A stretch of DNA of 24,479 nt. Source: JAIEPW01 sp964406035 (GTDB lineage Bacteria; Acidobacteriota; Terriglobia; Bryobacterales; Bryobacteraceae). Every line of letters starts with the position of its first letter. Position 1 is the first letter of the stretch. The notes under the pieces were generated by a model. That model was not told the origin of the DNA and searched no databases. It saw only the letters and a list, made by a program, of their open reading frames with translations. The stretch is from the NCBI GenBank assembly GCA_964406035.1, contig CAYOQB010000074.1:1-24479 (forward strand). Reading direction: 5' to 3'. Below, piece by piece: positions 15,518 to 23,272 of the stretch. A program made the position numbers and the translations under genes.

Positions 15518-17227
15518 TCACTTCGTTTTCGCTTCAATCTTCGCCCACGTATCGCGCAGACCGACCGTCCGATTCAAAACCGGATGTCCGGGCGTGCTGT
15601 CGCGATCCACTGCGAAGTAGCCCAGACGCTCCAACTGATAGCGCGAGCCCGGCGGCGCGGATGCCAACGCCGGCTCCAGCTTGCAGCCCTTCAGGATCTC
15701 CAGCGAACTTGGATTCAGGTTCGCGGTGAAGTCCTGGCCTTCCGGAACATCGTTCGGATTTTCGGTTCGAAACAGCGTTTCATACAGCCGGACCTCAGCG
15801 TCGACGGCGTGACGGGCCGAGACCCAGTGGATGGTCGACTTCACCTTACGTCCGTCGGGCGCGTTGCCGCCTCGCGTTGCCGGATCGTATGTGCAGCGCA
15901 GTTCCACCACGTTCCCCTGCTCGTCCTTAATCACGCCGGTGCAGGTGATGAAGTAACCGTACCGCAGCCGGACTTCGCGCCCGGGCGACAGCCGGTAATA
16001 CTGCTTTGGCGGATCTTCGCGGAAGTCGTCCTGTTCGATGTACAGCTCGCGGGAGAAAGGAAGCTGCCGCGTGCCGGCGCTCGCGTCCTCGGGATTGTTC
16101 ACCGCCTCCATCTGCTCCACCTGACCTTCCGGGTAGTTCTCGATCACCACCTTCAGCGGCCGCAGCACGCCCATCACGCGCAAGGCGCGCCGGTTCAAAT
16201 CGTCCCGAACGAAATACTCCAGCAGCGCCATCTCGGTGACGCCGTTCGTCTTCGACACTCCAATCCGCGAGCAGAAGGTGCGGATCGCCTCCGGCGTGTA
16301 ACCGCGGCGGCGCATTCCGGACAGGGTCGGCATGCGCGGATCGTCCCAGCCGGAAACGAACCCATCCTGCACCAGCTTCAGCAGTTTGCGTTTGCTGAGG
16401 ACGGTGAAATTCAGGTTCAAGCGGTCGAACTCGATCTGCTGCGGACGGTAAATTCCGAGGTTCGTGACGTACCAGTCGTATAGCGGCCGGTGATCCTCGA
16501 ACTCGAGGGTGCAGATGGAATGCGTGATGCCTTCCATCGAATCCGATTGCCCATGGGCGAAATCGTAGGTGGGATAGATGCACCACTCCGAGCCGGTGCG
16601 ATGGTGGGGCTGATTCATGATCCGGTACATCACCGGGTCCCGCAGGTTCAGGTTGGGCGACGCCATGTCGATGCGGGCTCGCAGCGTGCGAGAGCCATCC
16701 GGAAATTTACCGGCCTTCATGCGCGCGAAAAGATCCAGGTTCTCCTCAACGGAGCGGGTGCGGTACGGACTCTCCTGGCCGGGTTCGATAAGCGTGCCGC
16801 GTTGCCTGCGGACCTCCTCGGCGCTCAGGTCACACACGTAGGCCTTGCCTTTGCGAATCAGATCGACAGCCCACTCATAGAGCTGGCCGAAGTAATCGGA
16901 GGCATAGAAGATCCGGTCCTCGAAGTCGCCCCCCAGCCAGCGGACATCCTCGATGATCGAATCCACAAACTCCACTTCTTCCTTGGTGGGATTGGTATCG
17001 TCAAAGCGCAGGTTGCACTTGCCCCCGAACTCCGCCGCCAGGCCGAAGTTCAGCCAGATGGACTTCGCATGCCCGATATGCAGGTAGCCGTTCGGTTCCG
17101 GAGGGAATCGGGTGTGAACGCGACCCTGATACTTGCCGGTCTTCAGGTCCTCGATGATGATGTCGCGGATAAAGTTTGAGGGCGCGGGTGCGGACCCGGC
17201 GGCGACTTCTTCTTTCAGTTCAGCCAT
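15518..17227 (-). CDS. glnS: Glutaminyl-tRNA synthetase
   Basis: A 569-residue class I synthetase charging tRNA-Gln directly. HIGH is at residues 50-53 within PPEPNGYLHIGHAKS and the KMSKS-type loop is VLSKR near 276-280. The catalytic fold is followed by the beta-barrel anticodon-binding half, including RLSPGREVRLRYGY and KSTIHWVSARHAVDAEVRLYETLF, which is diagnostic of GlnRS over GluRS. ATG 17227 has a good Shine-Dalgarno sequence (AAGGAA about 6 nt upstream). It starts 17 nt after the gltX stop and leads directly into the carbamoyltransferase, so the three are probably co-transcribed. A GlnRS implies that tRNA-Gln need not be made by the GatCAB route. Confidence 0.97.
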   Translation of the reverse strand: MAELKEEVAAGSAPAPSNFIRDIIIEDLKTGKYQGRVHTRFPPEPNGYLHIGHAKSIWLNFGLAAEFGGKCNLRFDDTNPTKEEVEFVDSIIEDVRWLGGDFEDRIFYASDYFGQLYEWAVDLIRKGKAYVCDLSAEEVRRQRGTLIEPGQESPYRTRSVEENLDLFARMKAGKFPDGSRTLRARIDMASPNLNLRDPVMYRIMNQPHHRTGSEWCIYPTYDFAHGQSDSMEGITHSICTLEFEDHRPLYDWYVTNLGIYRPQQIEFDRLNLNFTVLSKRKLLKLVQDGFVSGWDDPRMPTLSGMRRRGYTPEAIRTFCSRIGVSKTNGVTEMALLEYFVRDDLNRRALRVMGVLRPLKVVIENYPEGQVEQMEAVNNPEDASAGTRQLPFSRELYIEQDDFREDPPKQYYRLSPGREVRLRYGYFITCTGVIKDEQGNVVELRCTYDPATRGGNAPDGRKVKSTIHWVSARHAVDAEVRLYETLFRTENPNDVPEGQDFTANLNPSSLEILKGCKLEPALASAPPGSRYQLERLGYFAVDRDSTPGHPVLNRTVGLRDTWAKIEAKTK

Positions 17228-17244
17228 CGTATTTCCTTGTAAAG

Positions 17245-18684
17245 TTACTGCAGCTTGCGGATCGCTTCCTCGATCCGCCGCAGGCAGACATCCCGTCCGA
17301 GCACGGCCAGCGTCTCAAACAACGGCGGCGCCACCTTGCGCCCGCACGCGGCGACGCGAACCGGCTGGAACATCTGCCCGGTCTTGATCTTCATTTCCTC
17401 GGCGGCGCTCCGCAGGGCAGACTCCAGGCCGTCGTGCGTGAACTCGGCCGCCGCCAGCACCTGGTGCGCCTTTTCCAGAACGCGCCGGGCCAGTTCGGCA
17501 TCGCCCTTTTGCGGGATCAGCTCCGCGGTGTCGTAGGGCGGCAGCTTGTCCAGGAAGAAGAAATCCGCCACCCCCTGCACGTCGCGCAACAGCTTGATGC
17601 GCTCCCGCACCAGGGGCGTCACCCGGGTTACCTGCTCCGCATCGGCGTACAGCCCCGCCGAGGTCAGGAACGGATGCAGGGCCGCCGCCAGCTCCGGCAC
17701 TGGAAGCATCCGGATGTGCTCGGCGTTCAACCACACCGCTTTCGCGTCGAATGGATCTTCCTCGCTGAAATTGACTACGGCATTGGACCGGTTCACGCCC
17801 GAGAGGGTAAACGCGTCCCGCAGCTCCGGGATCGACATCACTTCGCGATCGTTCTTCGGCGACCATCCCAACAGGCACAGGAAATTGATGTAAGCCTGCG
17901 GCAGGAACCCGGCATCGCGGTAGGTCAGGACGCTGACCACCGGCCCGTGCTTGCGCTTGGAGAGCTTCGCTCCGTCCGGCGCGACCAGCAGCGGCAGGTG
18001 CGCGAAGCGCGGCGCCTCAACGCCGGCGGCCTCGAAAATCAGCACGTGCTTGTACGTATTCGAAAGGTGATCCTGCCCGCGGATAATGTCGGTGATCCGC
18101 AAGTCGATATCGTCGGCGCAGGACGCCATGTGGTACGTCGGAGCGCCATTGGACCGCAGCAGCGCGAAATCCTCAATATCGGCGGCCAGCTTGGACTGTT
18201 CGCCGTAGACCGCGTCCTGGAACGTCACCGTGCGATCGCTATCGCGGGGAACGCGGAAGCGCAGCACGAACGGCTCGCCCGCCGCTGCCCGGCGATCGCT
18301 CTCCTCGGCGGAAAGCTCGCGCATGCCGGGGTTGAACAGCCACGGACCTTCACGAGTCTTGTCCTTGTCTTCCAGGTCCGCCGAGGCGGGCGTGAAATCG
18401 CGATACGCCATGCCGCGATCGAAAATCTGCCGCGCGATGCGCGCATGCAGTTCGCCCCGGTCGCTCTGCCGGTAAAACTCGTCCCATTCCAAGCCGAGCC
18501 ACTTCAGGCCTTCATAAATCGAGTTCAGCGACTCCTCGGTATTGCGTTCGATGTCCGTATCGTCGATGCGAAGGATCATCGTCCCGCCTTGGTGGCGGGC
18601 GAATAACCAATTGAAAATGAAGGTTCTCGCGCTGCCGATGTGCAAATAGCCCGTCGGCGAGGGGGCGAATCGGACTCTGTGCAT
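17245..18684 (-). CDS. gltX: Glutamyl-tRNA synthetase
   Basis: A 479-residue class I synthetase of normal bacterial length, charging tRNA-Glu. HIGS (15-18) lies in FAPSPTGYLHIGSART and the KMSKS-type loop KLSKRKHG begins at Lys240. RIDDTDIERNTEES and the all-helical C-terminal anticodon-binding region (about 320-479) mark a bacterial GluRS. With glnS directly downstream this is expected to be a discriminating GluRS, but that cannot be read from sequence alone. ATG 18684 fits the family N-terminus exactly. A TATCCT lies 13 nt upstream, so it may have its own promoter in the 60-nt gap after the small secreted-protein gene. Confidence 0.97.
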   Translation of the reverse strand: MHRVRFAPSPTGYLHIGSARTFIFNWLFARHQGGTMILRIDDTDIERNTEESLNSIYEGLKWLGLEWDEFYRQSDRGELHARIARQIFDRGMAYRDFTPASADLEDKDKTREGPWLFNPGMRELSAEESDRRAAAGEPFVLRFRVPRDSDRTVTFQDAVYGEQSKLAADIEDFALLRSNGAPTYHMASCADDIDLRITDIIRGQDHLSNTYKHVLIFEAAGVEAPRFAHLPLLVAPDGAKLSKRKHGPVVSVLTYRDAGFLPQAYINFLCLLGWSPKNDREVMSIPELRDAFTLSGVNRSNAVVNFSEEDPFDAKAVWLNAEHIRMLPVPELAAALHPFLTSAGLYADAEQVTRVTPLVRERIKLLRDVQGVADFFFLDKLPPYDTAELIPQKGDAELARRVLEKAHQVLAAAEFTHDGLESALRSAAEEMKIKTGQMFQPVRVAACGRKVAPPLFETLAVLGRDVCLRRIEEAIRKLQ

Positions 18685-18744
18685 GGGGACTAATTTCAGG
18701 ATACCAGCCGGATGCGCCGATTCGCTCCGGTACGCAGCCCGAAG

Positions 18745-19185
18745 CTATTTGCGGTCGTACACCAGCACGTTGTTCTTTTCCGGCGTGCCCGCCAGGCGCG
18801 TGAAGTAAGTCAGCGTGCGGCCGTCGGCGGAGACCTCGCGCCGCTCCACCCCGAAGAGTTTCCCCTTGACGAAGAAGGTGTCCTCGAGGACACGATCACT
18901 AATGCGGCGGCTGATCACGCGCTCCCAACCCTGCGGCTCTTGCGGGGTGTGTTCGCGGCCGTCGTAGGTGGTCTGAAACTGCCACTGCGAGACTTTTCCG
19001 TCGGGGCCTCGTCCGTGCCCGGTGACGCGATAGGCATCCGTGCCGGTCGACTCCCAGCGGATCGTTTGCTCCTTCAGGGCCGGAGTCTCCCACTTCGACT
19101 TGTCGAGATTCAGTACCCATTCGCCCAGGAACGGGTCCGCCGCGAGCACCGGCAGCGCGAGCGCGAACAACACAAGCAGCTTCAT
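18745..19185 (-). CDS. Small secreted protein, lipocalin-like, function unknown
   Basis: A 146-residue protein with a clear signal peptide (1-15, MKLLVLFALALPVLA). The mature part starts with PFLGEWVLNLDKSKW, a motif I associate with small, largely uncharacterised secreted proteins common in Acidobacteria. The rest is beta-strand-rich with alternating patterns (YRVTGHGRGPDGKVSQWQF, LEDTFFVKGKLFGVERREV, GRTLTYFTR), consistent with a small barrel, possibly lipocalin-like. No catalytic motif is seen. It precedes gltX on the same strand by 60 nt but is unlikely to share its function. Its start has no Shine-Dalgarno sequence and sits directly behind a promoter. Confidence 0.8.
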   Translation of the reverse strand: MKLLVLFALALPVLAADPFLGEWVLNLDKSKWETPALKEQTIRWESTGTDAYRVTGHGRGPDGKVSQWQFQTTYDGREHTPQEPQGWERVISRRISDRVLEDTFFVKGKLFGVERREVSADGRTLTYFTRLAGTPEKNNVLVYDRK

Positions 19186-19191
19186 ATAACC

Positions 19192-19219
19192 AGACTATTC
19201 ACGGCGGCGGCGCCGTCAA
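19192..19219 (-). promoter_or_regulatory. Sigma-70-type promoter of a probably leaderless gene
   Basis: On the minus strand: -35 TTGACG (19219-19214), a 16-nt spacer, -10 TAGTCT (19197-19192), then 6 nt and the ATG at 19185. The start point would fall at or next to the ATG, leaving no room for a ribosome-binding site. Confidence 0.65.
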
Positions 19220-19275
19220 GCTCTCCCGCCACAAACCGATAAGAAATTGCGAACGCCCCCGGCCAGGGATCGGGT

Positions 19276-19281
19276 TACACT
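19276..19281 (+). promoter_or_regulatory. Putative -10 (TACACT) of the WalJ-like gene
   Basis: TACACT lies 31 nt before the proposed ATC start. Transcription from it would begin near 19288, after the only canonical start codon in frame (TTG 19247), which supports the non-canonical start. No -35 at proper distance was found. Confidence 0.35.
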
Positions 19282-19298
19282 ACTGGAAAGCCGCCACA

Positions 19299-19304
19299 GA
19301 GAGG
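19299..19304 (+). promoter_or_regulatory. Shine-Dalgarno sequence deciding the WalJ-like start
   Basis: GAGAGG lies 8 nt before ATC 19313. No ATG, GTG or TTG lies at suitable distance, so it points to an AUC start. Confidence 0.5.
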
Positions 19305-19312
19305 ATCGAACC

Positions 19313-20092
19313 ATCTTTCAGCTTGCCGTTCTTGCGAGTTCGAGCTCCGGAAACTCCGTTTACGTTTCGACGGAGAAGACCAGCCTGCTTATCGATGCGG
19401 GCCTCTCCCGCAAGGAAACGCTGGCCAGAATGGCGAAGATTGGCGCCGATCCGGAAAAGCTCTCGGCCATCCTGATCACTCACGAGCACTCGGATCATGT
19501 CTGCGGATTGCTGCCCGTCGCGCGCGCCGGCGGTAAGAAGAAGATTCCGGTGTACATGACTCACCTGACCGCTCCCGCCATCGATTGGGGCGGTTGGGAG
19601 CCCGCGCTGGAGCGCTTCCAGGCCGGTTCGCGATTCGTCATCGGCGATATCGAAGTAGACAGTTTCACGGTCCCTCATGACGCCGTGGACCCGGTGGGGT
19701 TTGTGCTGCGATCGCAGGGGTTGGAATACGGCGTGGTCACCGATCTCGGCTACCTGCCGGATTCCGTCAAGGTCCACATCAACCGCTGCGACCTGCTGCT
19801 GCTGGAAGCCAATCACGAATTGGAGATGCTGAAAGTGGGCCCTTACCCCTGGGCCGTGAAGCAGAGGGTGATGAGCCGCAAGGGCCACCTGTCGAACGAA
19901 GCTGCCTGCTCCTTCGTGCGGCACGAGCTCGGTTCGCGAACCTCAACGCTGATCCTGGGGCATCTGTCCGAAAACAACAACCACCCCGCCATCGTTCACC
20001 AGGCGGCTCGCGCCGCGCTCGCCGGACGGGAGCTGTTCACCAGATTGCACATCGCGGACCCGCATTCGCCCAGCGAAGTCTTTTGCTACTGA
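19313..20092 (+). CDS. WalJ/YycJ-like MBL-fold metallo-hydrolase
   Basis: A metallo-beta-lactamase-fold hydrolase close to WalJ/YycJ, predicted DNA- or nucleotide-directed exonucleases of the cytoplasm. The signature HEHSDH (57-62) sits in ILITHEHSDHVCGLL; further ligand motifs are PHDAVDPVG, VTDLGYL, LLEANHE and LILGHLSENNNHP. The family N-terminus is 'xFxVLASGSSGN'; here FQLAVLASSSSGNS follows an ATC codon at 19313, with GAGAGG 8 nt upstream. The only canonical in-frame start, TTG 19247, adds 22 residues that do not resemble the family. I therefore place the start at ATC (259 residues). Divergent from the small secreted-protein gene; ctaA follows after 25 nt. Family firm, start inferred. 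Confidence 0.85.
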   Translation: MFQLAVLASSSSGNSVYVSTEKTSLLIDAGLSRKETLARMAKIGADPEKLSAILITHEHSDHVCGLLPVARAGGKKKIPVYMTHLTAPAIDWGGWEPALERFQAGSRFVIGDIEVDSFTVPHDAVDPVGFVLRSQGLEYGVVTDLGYLPDSVKVHINRCDLLLLEANHELEMLKVGPYPWAVKQRVMSRKGHLSNEAACSFVRHELGSRTSTLILGHLSENNNHPAIVHQAARAALAGRELFTRLHIADPHSPSEVFCY

Positions 20093-20103
20093 CAGCGCGG
20101 TGC

Positions 20104-20109
20104 TAGCCT
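20104..20109 (+). promoter_or_regulatory. TAGCCT -10-like box before the heme A synthase gene
   Basis: TAGCCT ends 8 nt before ATG 20118, with no convincing Shine-Dalgarno sequence between. The same hexamer precedes the alpha/beta hydrolase gene. It would give a leaderless or nearly leaderless mRNA. Confidence 0.4.
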
Positions 20110-20117
20110 GAAAGCAG

Positions 20118-21065
20118 ATGTCGCGCAGCGCGTTTGCCCGTTTCTCCTGGCTTTTCCTTGCTTACCTGATCGCCGTGATCCTGTTCGGAGCCTGGGTCCG
20201 CATCTCCGGTTCGGGCGACGGCTGCGGCGAGCACTGGCCGCTGTGCCAGGGAAGCGTGATTCCTGAAGCTTCGCAGTCGAAAACGGCCATCGAGTTCACA
20301 CATCGCATCACCAGCGGGTTGTGCGGCATCTTCGGGTTGGTCCTGGTCTTCTGGTCCCGCAAGCTGGGCGATCGCCTACTGTTCCGGGCATCACTGGCGG
20401 TGCTGGGCTTCCTGATTGTGGAAAGCCTGATCGGCGCGGTGCTGGTGAAACAGGCGCTGGTGGCACAGAACACCTCCACGGCAAGGGCGGTAGTGATCGC
20501 GCTGCACCTGGCGAATACGCTGCTGCTGACGGCGAGCGCGGCGACGGTCGCATGGCGGGCATGCTGTCAGGGCGCGGCAGGACCTTTGTGGAACCGCGGC
20601 AGTGCGCTGCTCACGGCGGCTTTGATTCTCCTTCTAATCACCAACATGACCGGCGCAGTCACGGCTCTGGGCGATACCCTGTTCCCGCGGCAGCCCGCCC
20701 TGGACTCCTCGCTGTGGGCCGATTTGCGCGCTGACATCACGGCAGGCGAGCATTTCCTGGTGCGCCTCCGGATTGTGCACCCGCTGGTCGCGGTGCTAGC
20801 GGCGATGGTCGCCTTCGCGGCTGCGGCTCCCGGGATCCGCAGCCCCGGGTCTTCGGCCGAGCGGATGGTGTCTGCGACGGCGATGTCCGCCACGCTCGGA
20901 CAGGTGGTCTTGGGTCTGGTGAACGTCGCGCTCGGAGCCCCAGGTTGGATGCAGATCCTGCACCTGCTGATGGCCCAGGTCGTGTGGCTTTCGGTGTGGC
21001 TGTTGCGGATGGTTTCGGCGGGCGCATCCAAACCGGCCGTCCGGGCCGCCCTCCATGCCGTTTGA
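20118..21065 (+). CDS. ctaA: Heme A synthase, CtaA/Cox15 family
   Basis: A 315-residue, eight-helix membrane protein converting heme O to heme A for aa3-type oxidases. All four heme-ligand histidines of the family are in place: His62 (with Glu59, in EFTHRITSG), His130 (LHLANTLLL), His221 (RIVHPLVAV) and His282 (LHLLMAQVVW). The N-terminal loop GSGDGCGEHWPLCQG carries the Cys36/Cys43 pair typical of the CtaA (bacterial disulfide) type. Length and layout fit the family. It follows the WalJ-like gene and precedes an alpha/beta hydrolase on the same strand. No cox or cyoE (ctaB) genes are in view, and hemQ lies about 1.3 kb downstream on the other strand. Confidence 0.9.
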   Translation: MSRSAFARFSWLFLAYLIAVILFGAWVRISGSGDGCGEHWPLCQGSVIPEASQSKTAIEFTHRITSGLCGIFGLVLVFWSRKLGDRLLFRASLAVLGFLIVESLIGAVLVKQALVAQNTSTARAVVIALHLANTLLLTASAATVAWRACCQGAAGPLWNRGSALLTAALILLLITNMTGAVTALGDTLFPRQPALDSSLWADLRADITAGEHFLVRLRIVHPLVAVLAAMVAFAAAAPGIRSPGSSAERMVSATAMSATLGQVVLGLVNVALGAPGWMQILHLLMAQVVWLSVWLLRMVSAGASKPAVRAALHAV

Positions 21066-21109
21066 GGACTTCCTTACCGCGTTCTGACGACTTCGCGGCG
21101 GCACGGGCG

Positions 21110-21115
21110 TAGCCT
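21110..21115 (+). promoter_or_regulatory. TAGCCT -10-like box before the alpha/beta hydrolase gene
   Basis: TAGCCT is exactly 6 nt before ATG 21122, as expected for leaderless transcription. The intervening GGAAAC is too close to ATG to serve as a good ribosome-binding site. The -35 is unclear. Confidence 0.45.
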
Positions 21116-21121
21116 GGAAAC

Positions 21122-21952
21122 ATGTCGAAGCTGCGCTATTCCGACGTCACCCTCCCCGGCGGTCTCCGCCTGCGTGTGGCCGAATCCGGCCCGCGGGACG
21201 GCTATCCCGTGTTGATGCTTCACGGCATCACGGATTCCTCCTTCTCCTTCAGCCGTATCGTTGATTTGCTGCCCCCGGATTGGCATCTGATCATGCCCGA
21301 TCAGCGCGGGCACGGCGAGTCTGATCGGCCCGCGTCTGGCTACACAATCGAGCACTATGCCTCCGACGCCATCGCCCTGCTGAAGGAAATCGGCGCGAGC
21401 TCGGCAATGGTGGTCGGGCACTCGCTGGGCAGCGCCGTCGCACAGCGCGTGGCCGCCCGGCACTCCGGCCGTGTCCACCGGCTGGTGCTGATCGGAGCCG
21501 CCCGAACTTTTGACATGCCCGAAGTAAGCGGACTGCAGTGTGAGGTTGCGCAACTGGAGAGCGGCCCCGACGAGGAGTTCATCCGCGCCTTCCAATCGAG
21601 CACGCTCCACGCCGCCGTTCCAGAGGATTTCTTTGAGCAGGTGGTCGCAGAAAGCAGGAAACTGCCGCTCCGCGTGTGGAAATCCGCTTTCGCCGCCCTC
21701 ACAGACAGCGGCGACACGGATCCGGATCAGATCCGCTGCCCCTCTCTGATCATCTACGGCGAGCACGACGCCATCTTCCCCGTCGCGCACCAGCATTTGC
21801 TGCACGAGGGGATCGCGCTGTCGCGGCTCGAGATCCTGAAGGACACCGGTCACAGCCCGCACTGGGAGCATCCCGAGACGGTGGCGCGGCTGCTGGTGGA
21901 GGCCAAAGAGATGACTGCCGAGAGCCTCAGGAAGACTGCGGCTCGTACTTAG
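21122..21952 (+). CDS. Alpha/beta-fold hydrolase
   Basis: A 276-residue alpha/beta hydrolase of the esterase/epoxide hydrolase/haloperoxidase group, substrate unknown, with no signal peptide. The oxyanion-hole motif is MLHGITDSS (32-40). The catalytic triad is Ser101 in the nucleophile elbow GHSLGS, Asp216 in YGEHDAIFP and His244 in TGHSPHWEHP. The strand motif PDQRGHGESDRP (59-70) and a cap region (about 130-200) are typical. Its 3' end overlaps the convergent DUF192 gene by 26 nt. Fold and triad are certain; the reaction is not. Confidence 0.9.
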   Translation: MSKLRYSDVTLPGGLRLRVAESGPRDGYPVLMLHGITDSSFSFSRIVDLLPPDWHLIMPDQRGHGESDRPASGYTIEHYASDAIALLKEIGASSAMVVGHSLGSAVAQRVAARHSGRVHRLVLIGAARTFDMPEVSGLQCEVAQLESGPDEEFIRAFQSSTLHAAVPEDFFEQVVAESRKLPLRVWKSAFAALTDSGDTDPDQIRCPSLIIYGEHDAIFPVAHQHLLHEGIALSRLEILKDTGHSPHWEHPETVARLLVEAKEMTAESLRKTAART

Positions 21953-22292
21953 TCAGCTCCAGTTGGTCGCCGACTTGAGTGGAAGTCGCCTGTATGGTGC
22001 CGGCGGGTAGTTCTACTACGGAACGAGCCCAGATGCTGAATGCGAATCGCCGCCGGCCCATGTGGGGAACCGTTTTCACCACGCGATACTTCTTGTCCAG
22101 GAAGACAACATCAATTGGGAACTTCATGGCGAAGGTGTGGACGCCTTCGCAGGGCACGATCCACAATCCTTCTCCGGGTTCCAGCCCGGTCCGCTTCAGC
22201 AGTCCTTCCCGTCGCTTGGCGCTGGTGCCGGCGATGTCGGCGCGGTCGGCGAGAATCTGATCCCGATCGGCGTTGCGGACGCGGAGTTTCAT
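21927..22292 (-). CDS. DUF192 family protein
   Basis: A 121-residue protein matching the DUF192 family (PF02643), small beta-barrel proteins often exported or found near the envelope; their function is unknown. The pattern is clear: RREGLLKRTGLEPGEGLWIVPCEGVHTFAMKFPIDVVFLD, then VVKTVPHM and ARSVVELPAGTIQA, ending in VGDQLEL. There is no signal peptide. ATG 22292 has an AGAGG 6 nt upstream. It lies 30 nt behind hemQ on the same strand, so the two are probably co-transcribed. The end overlaps the convergent hydrolase gene. Confidence 0.85.
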   Translation of the reverse strand: MKLRVRNADRDQILADRADIAGTSAKRREGLLKRTGLEPGEGLWIVPCEGVHTFAMKFPIDVVFLDKKYRVVKTVPHMGRRRFAFSIWARSVVELPAGTIQATSTQVGDQLELTKYEPQSS

Positions 22293-22322
22293 GTCGCGCC
22301 TCTATTGTCCTACACGCGCTGG

Positions 22323-23165
22323 TCATCCGCCGAGAAGGCCGGGCAACTCCTCCGGTTTGCGCCGCAGCCCGATATAGAAGGGCCCGAACAGCGCGTACAT
22401 TGCGCTAACCTCGTCGAACCGCATCTCGTAGATCAGCTTCTTGAACACCACCGGATCCTCGGCGAAGAGATCCACACCCCACTCCCAGTCGTCCCAGCCA
22501 ATAGAACCCGAAATGATCTGGCGGACCTCGCCGGCGTAGCGGCGGCCGACCAGTCCATGCTCATGCATCTGGCGGGCGCGCTCCGCCATCGGTAGGCGAT
22601 ACCAGTTCGCGGTTTCGCCACGCCGCCGGTCCATCGGATAGAAGCACGCATACTTGTGCTCCGGCACTTCCGGAAACAGCCGCGGCTGCATCGCCTTGCG
22701 CTGCCGTTCCAGGGTCTCGGCGACACCCTCGTTCCATTCCGGCGTATGCGGCGCAAGACCCCGCGCGGCCAGCGCTTCATAGGTCTTCTGGCTGGATTCG
22801 TACAGTCCCAGCTCGACCACCGACACGTACGACGTGGTGACCTCAAAGTAGTCCCACACGCCCAGCCGGGCGAGGCGGAACTCGAGCCCGTTCAGATCTT
22901 CCAGGCTGGGGCGGAAGTGAATCAGCATCAGGTCCGCCTTGTGGCCCAGCATGCTGAACAACGCACTCTGCCGGCCGGTTTCGAGCGAGCCGAACGCCGA
23001 TACCGCTTCCTGGATCAAACGCTTCTGCGAGTGCGCGTCCAGCGACTTCCATGCTTGCCAGCGGATCCGCAGCATCTGGTGCAGGACGCTGGCGCCCTCC
23101 AGGGTCAAGGGGACCTCCGGCAAGGCAAGGGCGGAACTCTCAGTGGGAACGCCGGTGGTGGACAT
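22323..23165 (-). CDS. hemQ: Coproheme decarboxylase HemQ (chlorite dismutase family)
   Basis: A 280-residue chlorite-dismutase-fold protein of the HemQ/ChdC branch, which decarboxylates coproheme to heme b using peroxide, the last step of the coproporphyrin-dependent pathway. Motifs match closely: the active Tyr176 in CFYPMDRRR, NWYRLPM, the proximal heme ligand His203 in MHEHGLVGRRYAG, then QIISGSIGWDDWEWGVDLF and YEMRFDEVSAMYALFGPFY. The Tyr-to-His spacing of 27 equals that of known HemQ proteins. ATG 23165 begins a family-like N-terminus; the open frame further upstream is Arg/Pro-rich and overlaps the divergent gene, so I excluded it. It implies that heme is made through coproheme. Known from families: HemQ; inferred: pathway use. 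Confidence 0.92.
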   Translation of the reverse strand: MSTTGVPTESSALALPEVPLTLEGASVLHQMLRIRWQAWKSLDAHSQKRLIQEAVSAFGSLETGRQSALFSMLGHKADLMLIHFRPSLEDLNGLEFRLARLGVWDYFEVTTSYVSVVELGLYESSQKTYEALAARGLAPHTPEWNEGVAETLERQRKAMQPRLFPEVPEHKYACFYPMDRRRGETANWYRLPMAERARQMHEHGLVGRRYAGEVRQIISGSIGWDDWEWGVDLFAEDPVVFKKLIYEMRFDEVSAMYALFGPFYIGLRRKPEELPGLLGG

Positions 23166-23260
23166 CGATTTTATTCTGTCACGTGAGATCGCCGGCCGGA
23201 ACTGGTTTGCGAAACAAAAACTTGCGTTCGCCCCGGACGGGCAGCCCGGGGGTCGCCTGC

Positions 23261-23266
23261 TAGTTT
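23261..23266 (+). promoter_or_regulatory. TAGTTT -10-like box of the L,D-transpeptidase-like gene
   Basis: TAGTTT lies exactly 6 nt before ATG 23273, with no Shine-Dalgarno sequence between. The arrangement is the same as at 19192 and 21110. Confidence 0.4.
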
Positions 23267-23272
23267 CGGCGC

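Noticed and set aside
15505..15537. Upstream TTG start for the carbamoyltransferase
   Set aside because: The 11 extra residues are basic and unlike the family, and they overlap glnS; GTG 15504 fits better, though TTG is not excluded.
17176..18606. Plus-strand open frame of 476 codons opposite gltX
   Set aside because: It is a shadow frame; the real gene is unambiguous.
23231..23251. GC-rich hairpin CCCCGG / CCGGGG in the hemQ to L,D-transpeptidase-like intergenic region
   Set aside because: It has only 6 bp of stem and no T run; it is too weak in high-GC DNA to call an operator or terminator.
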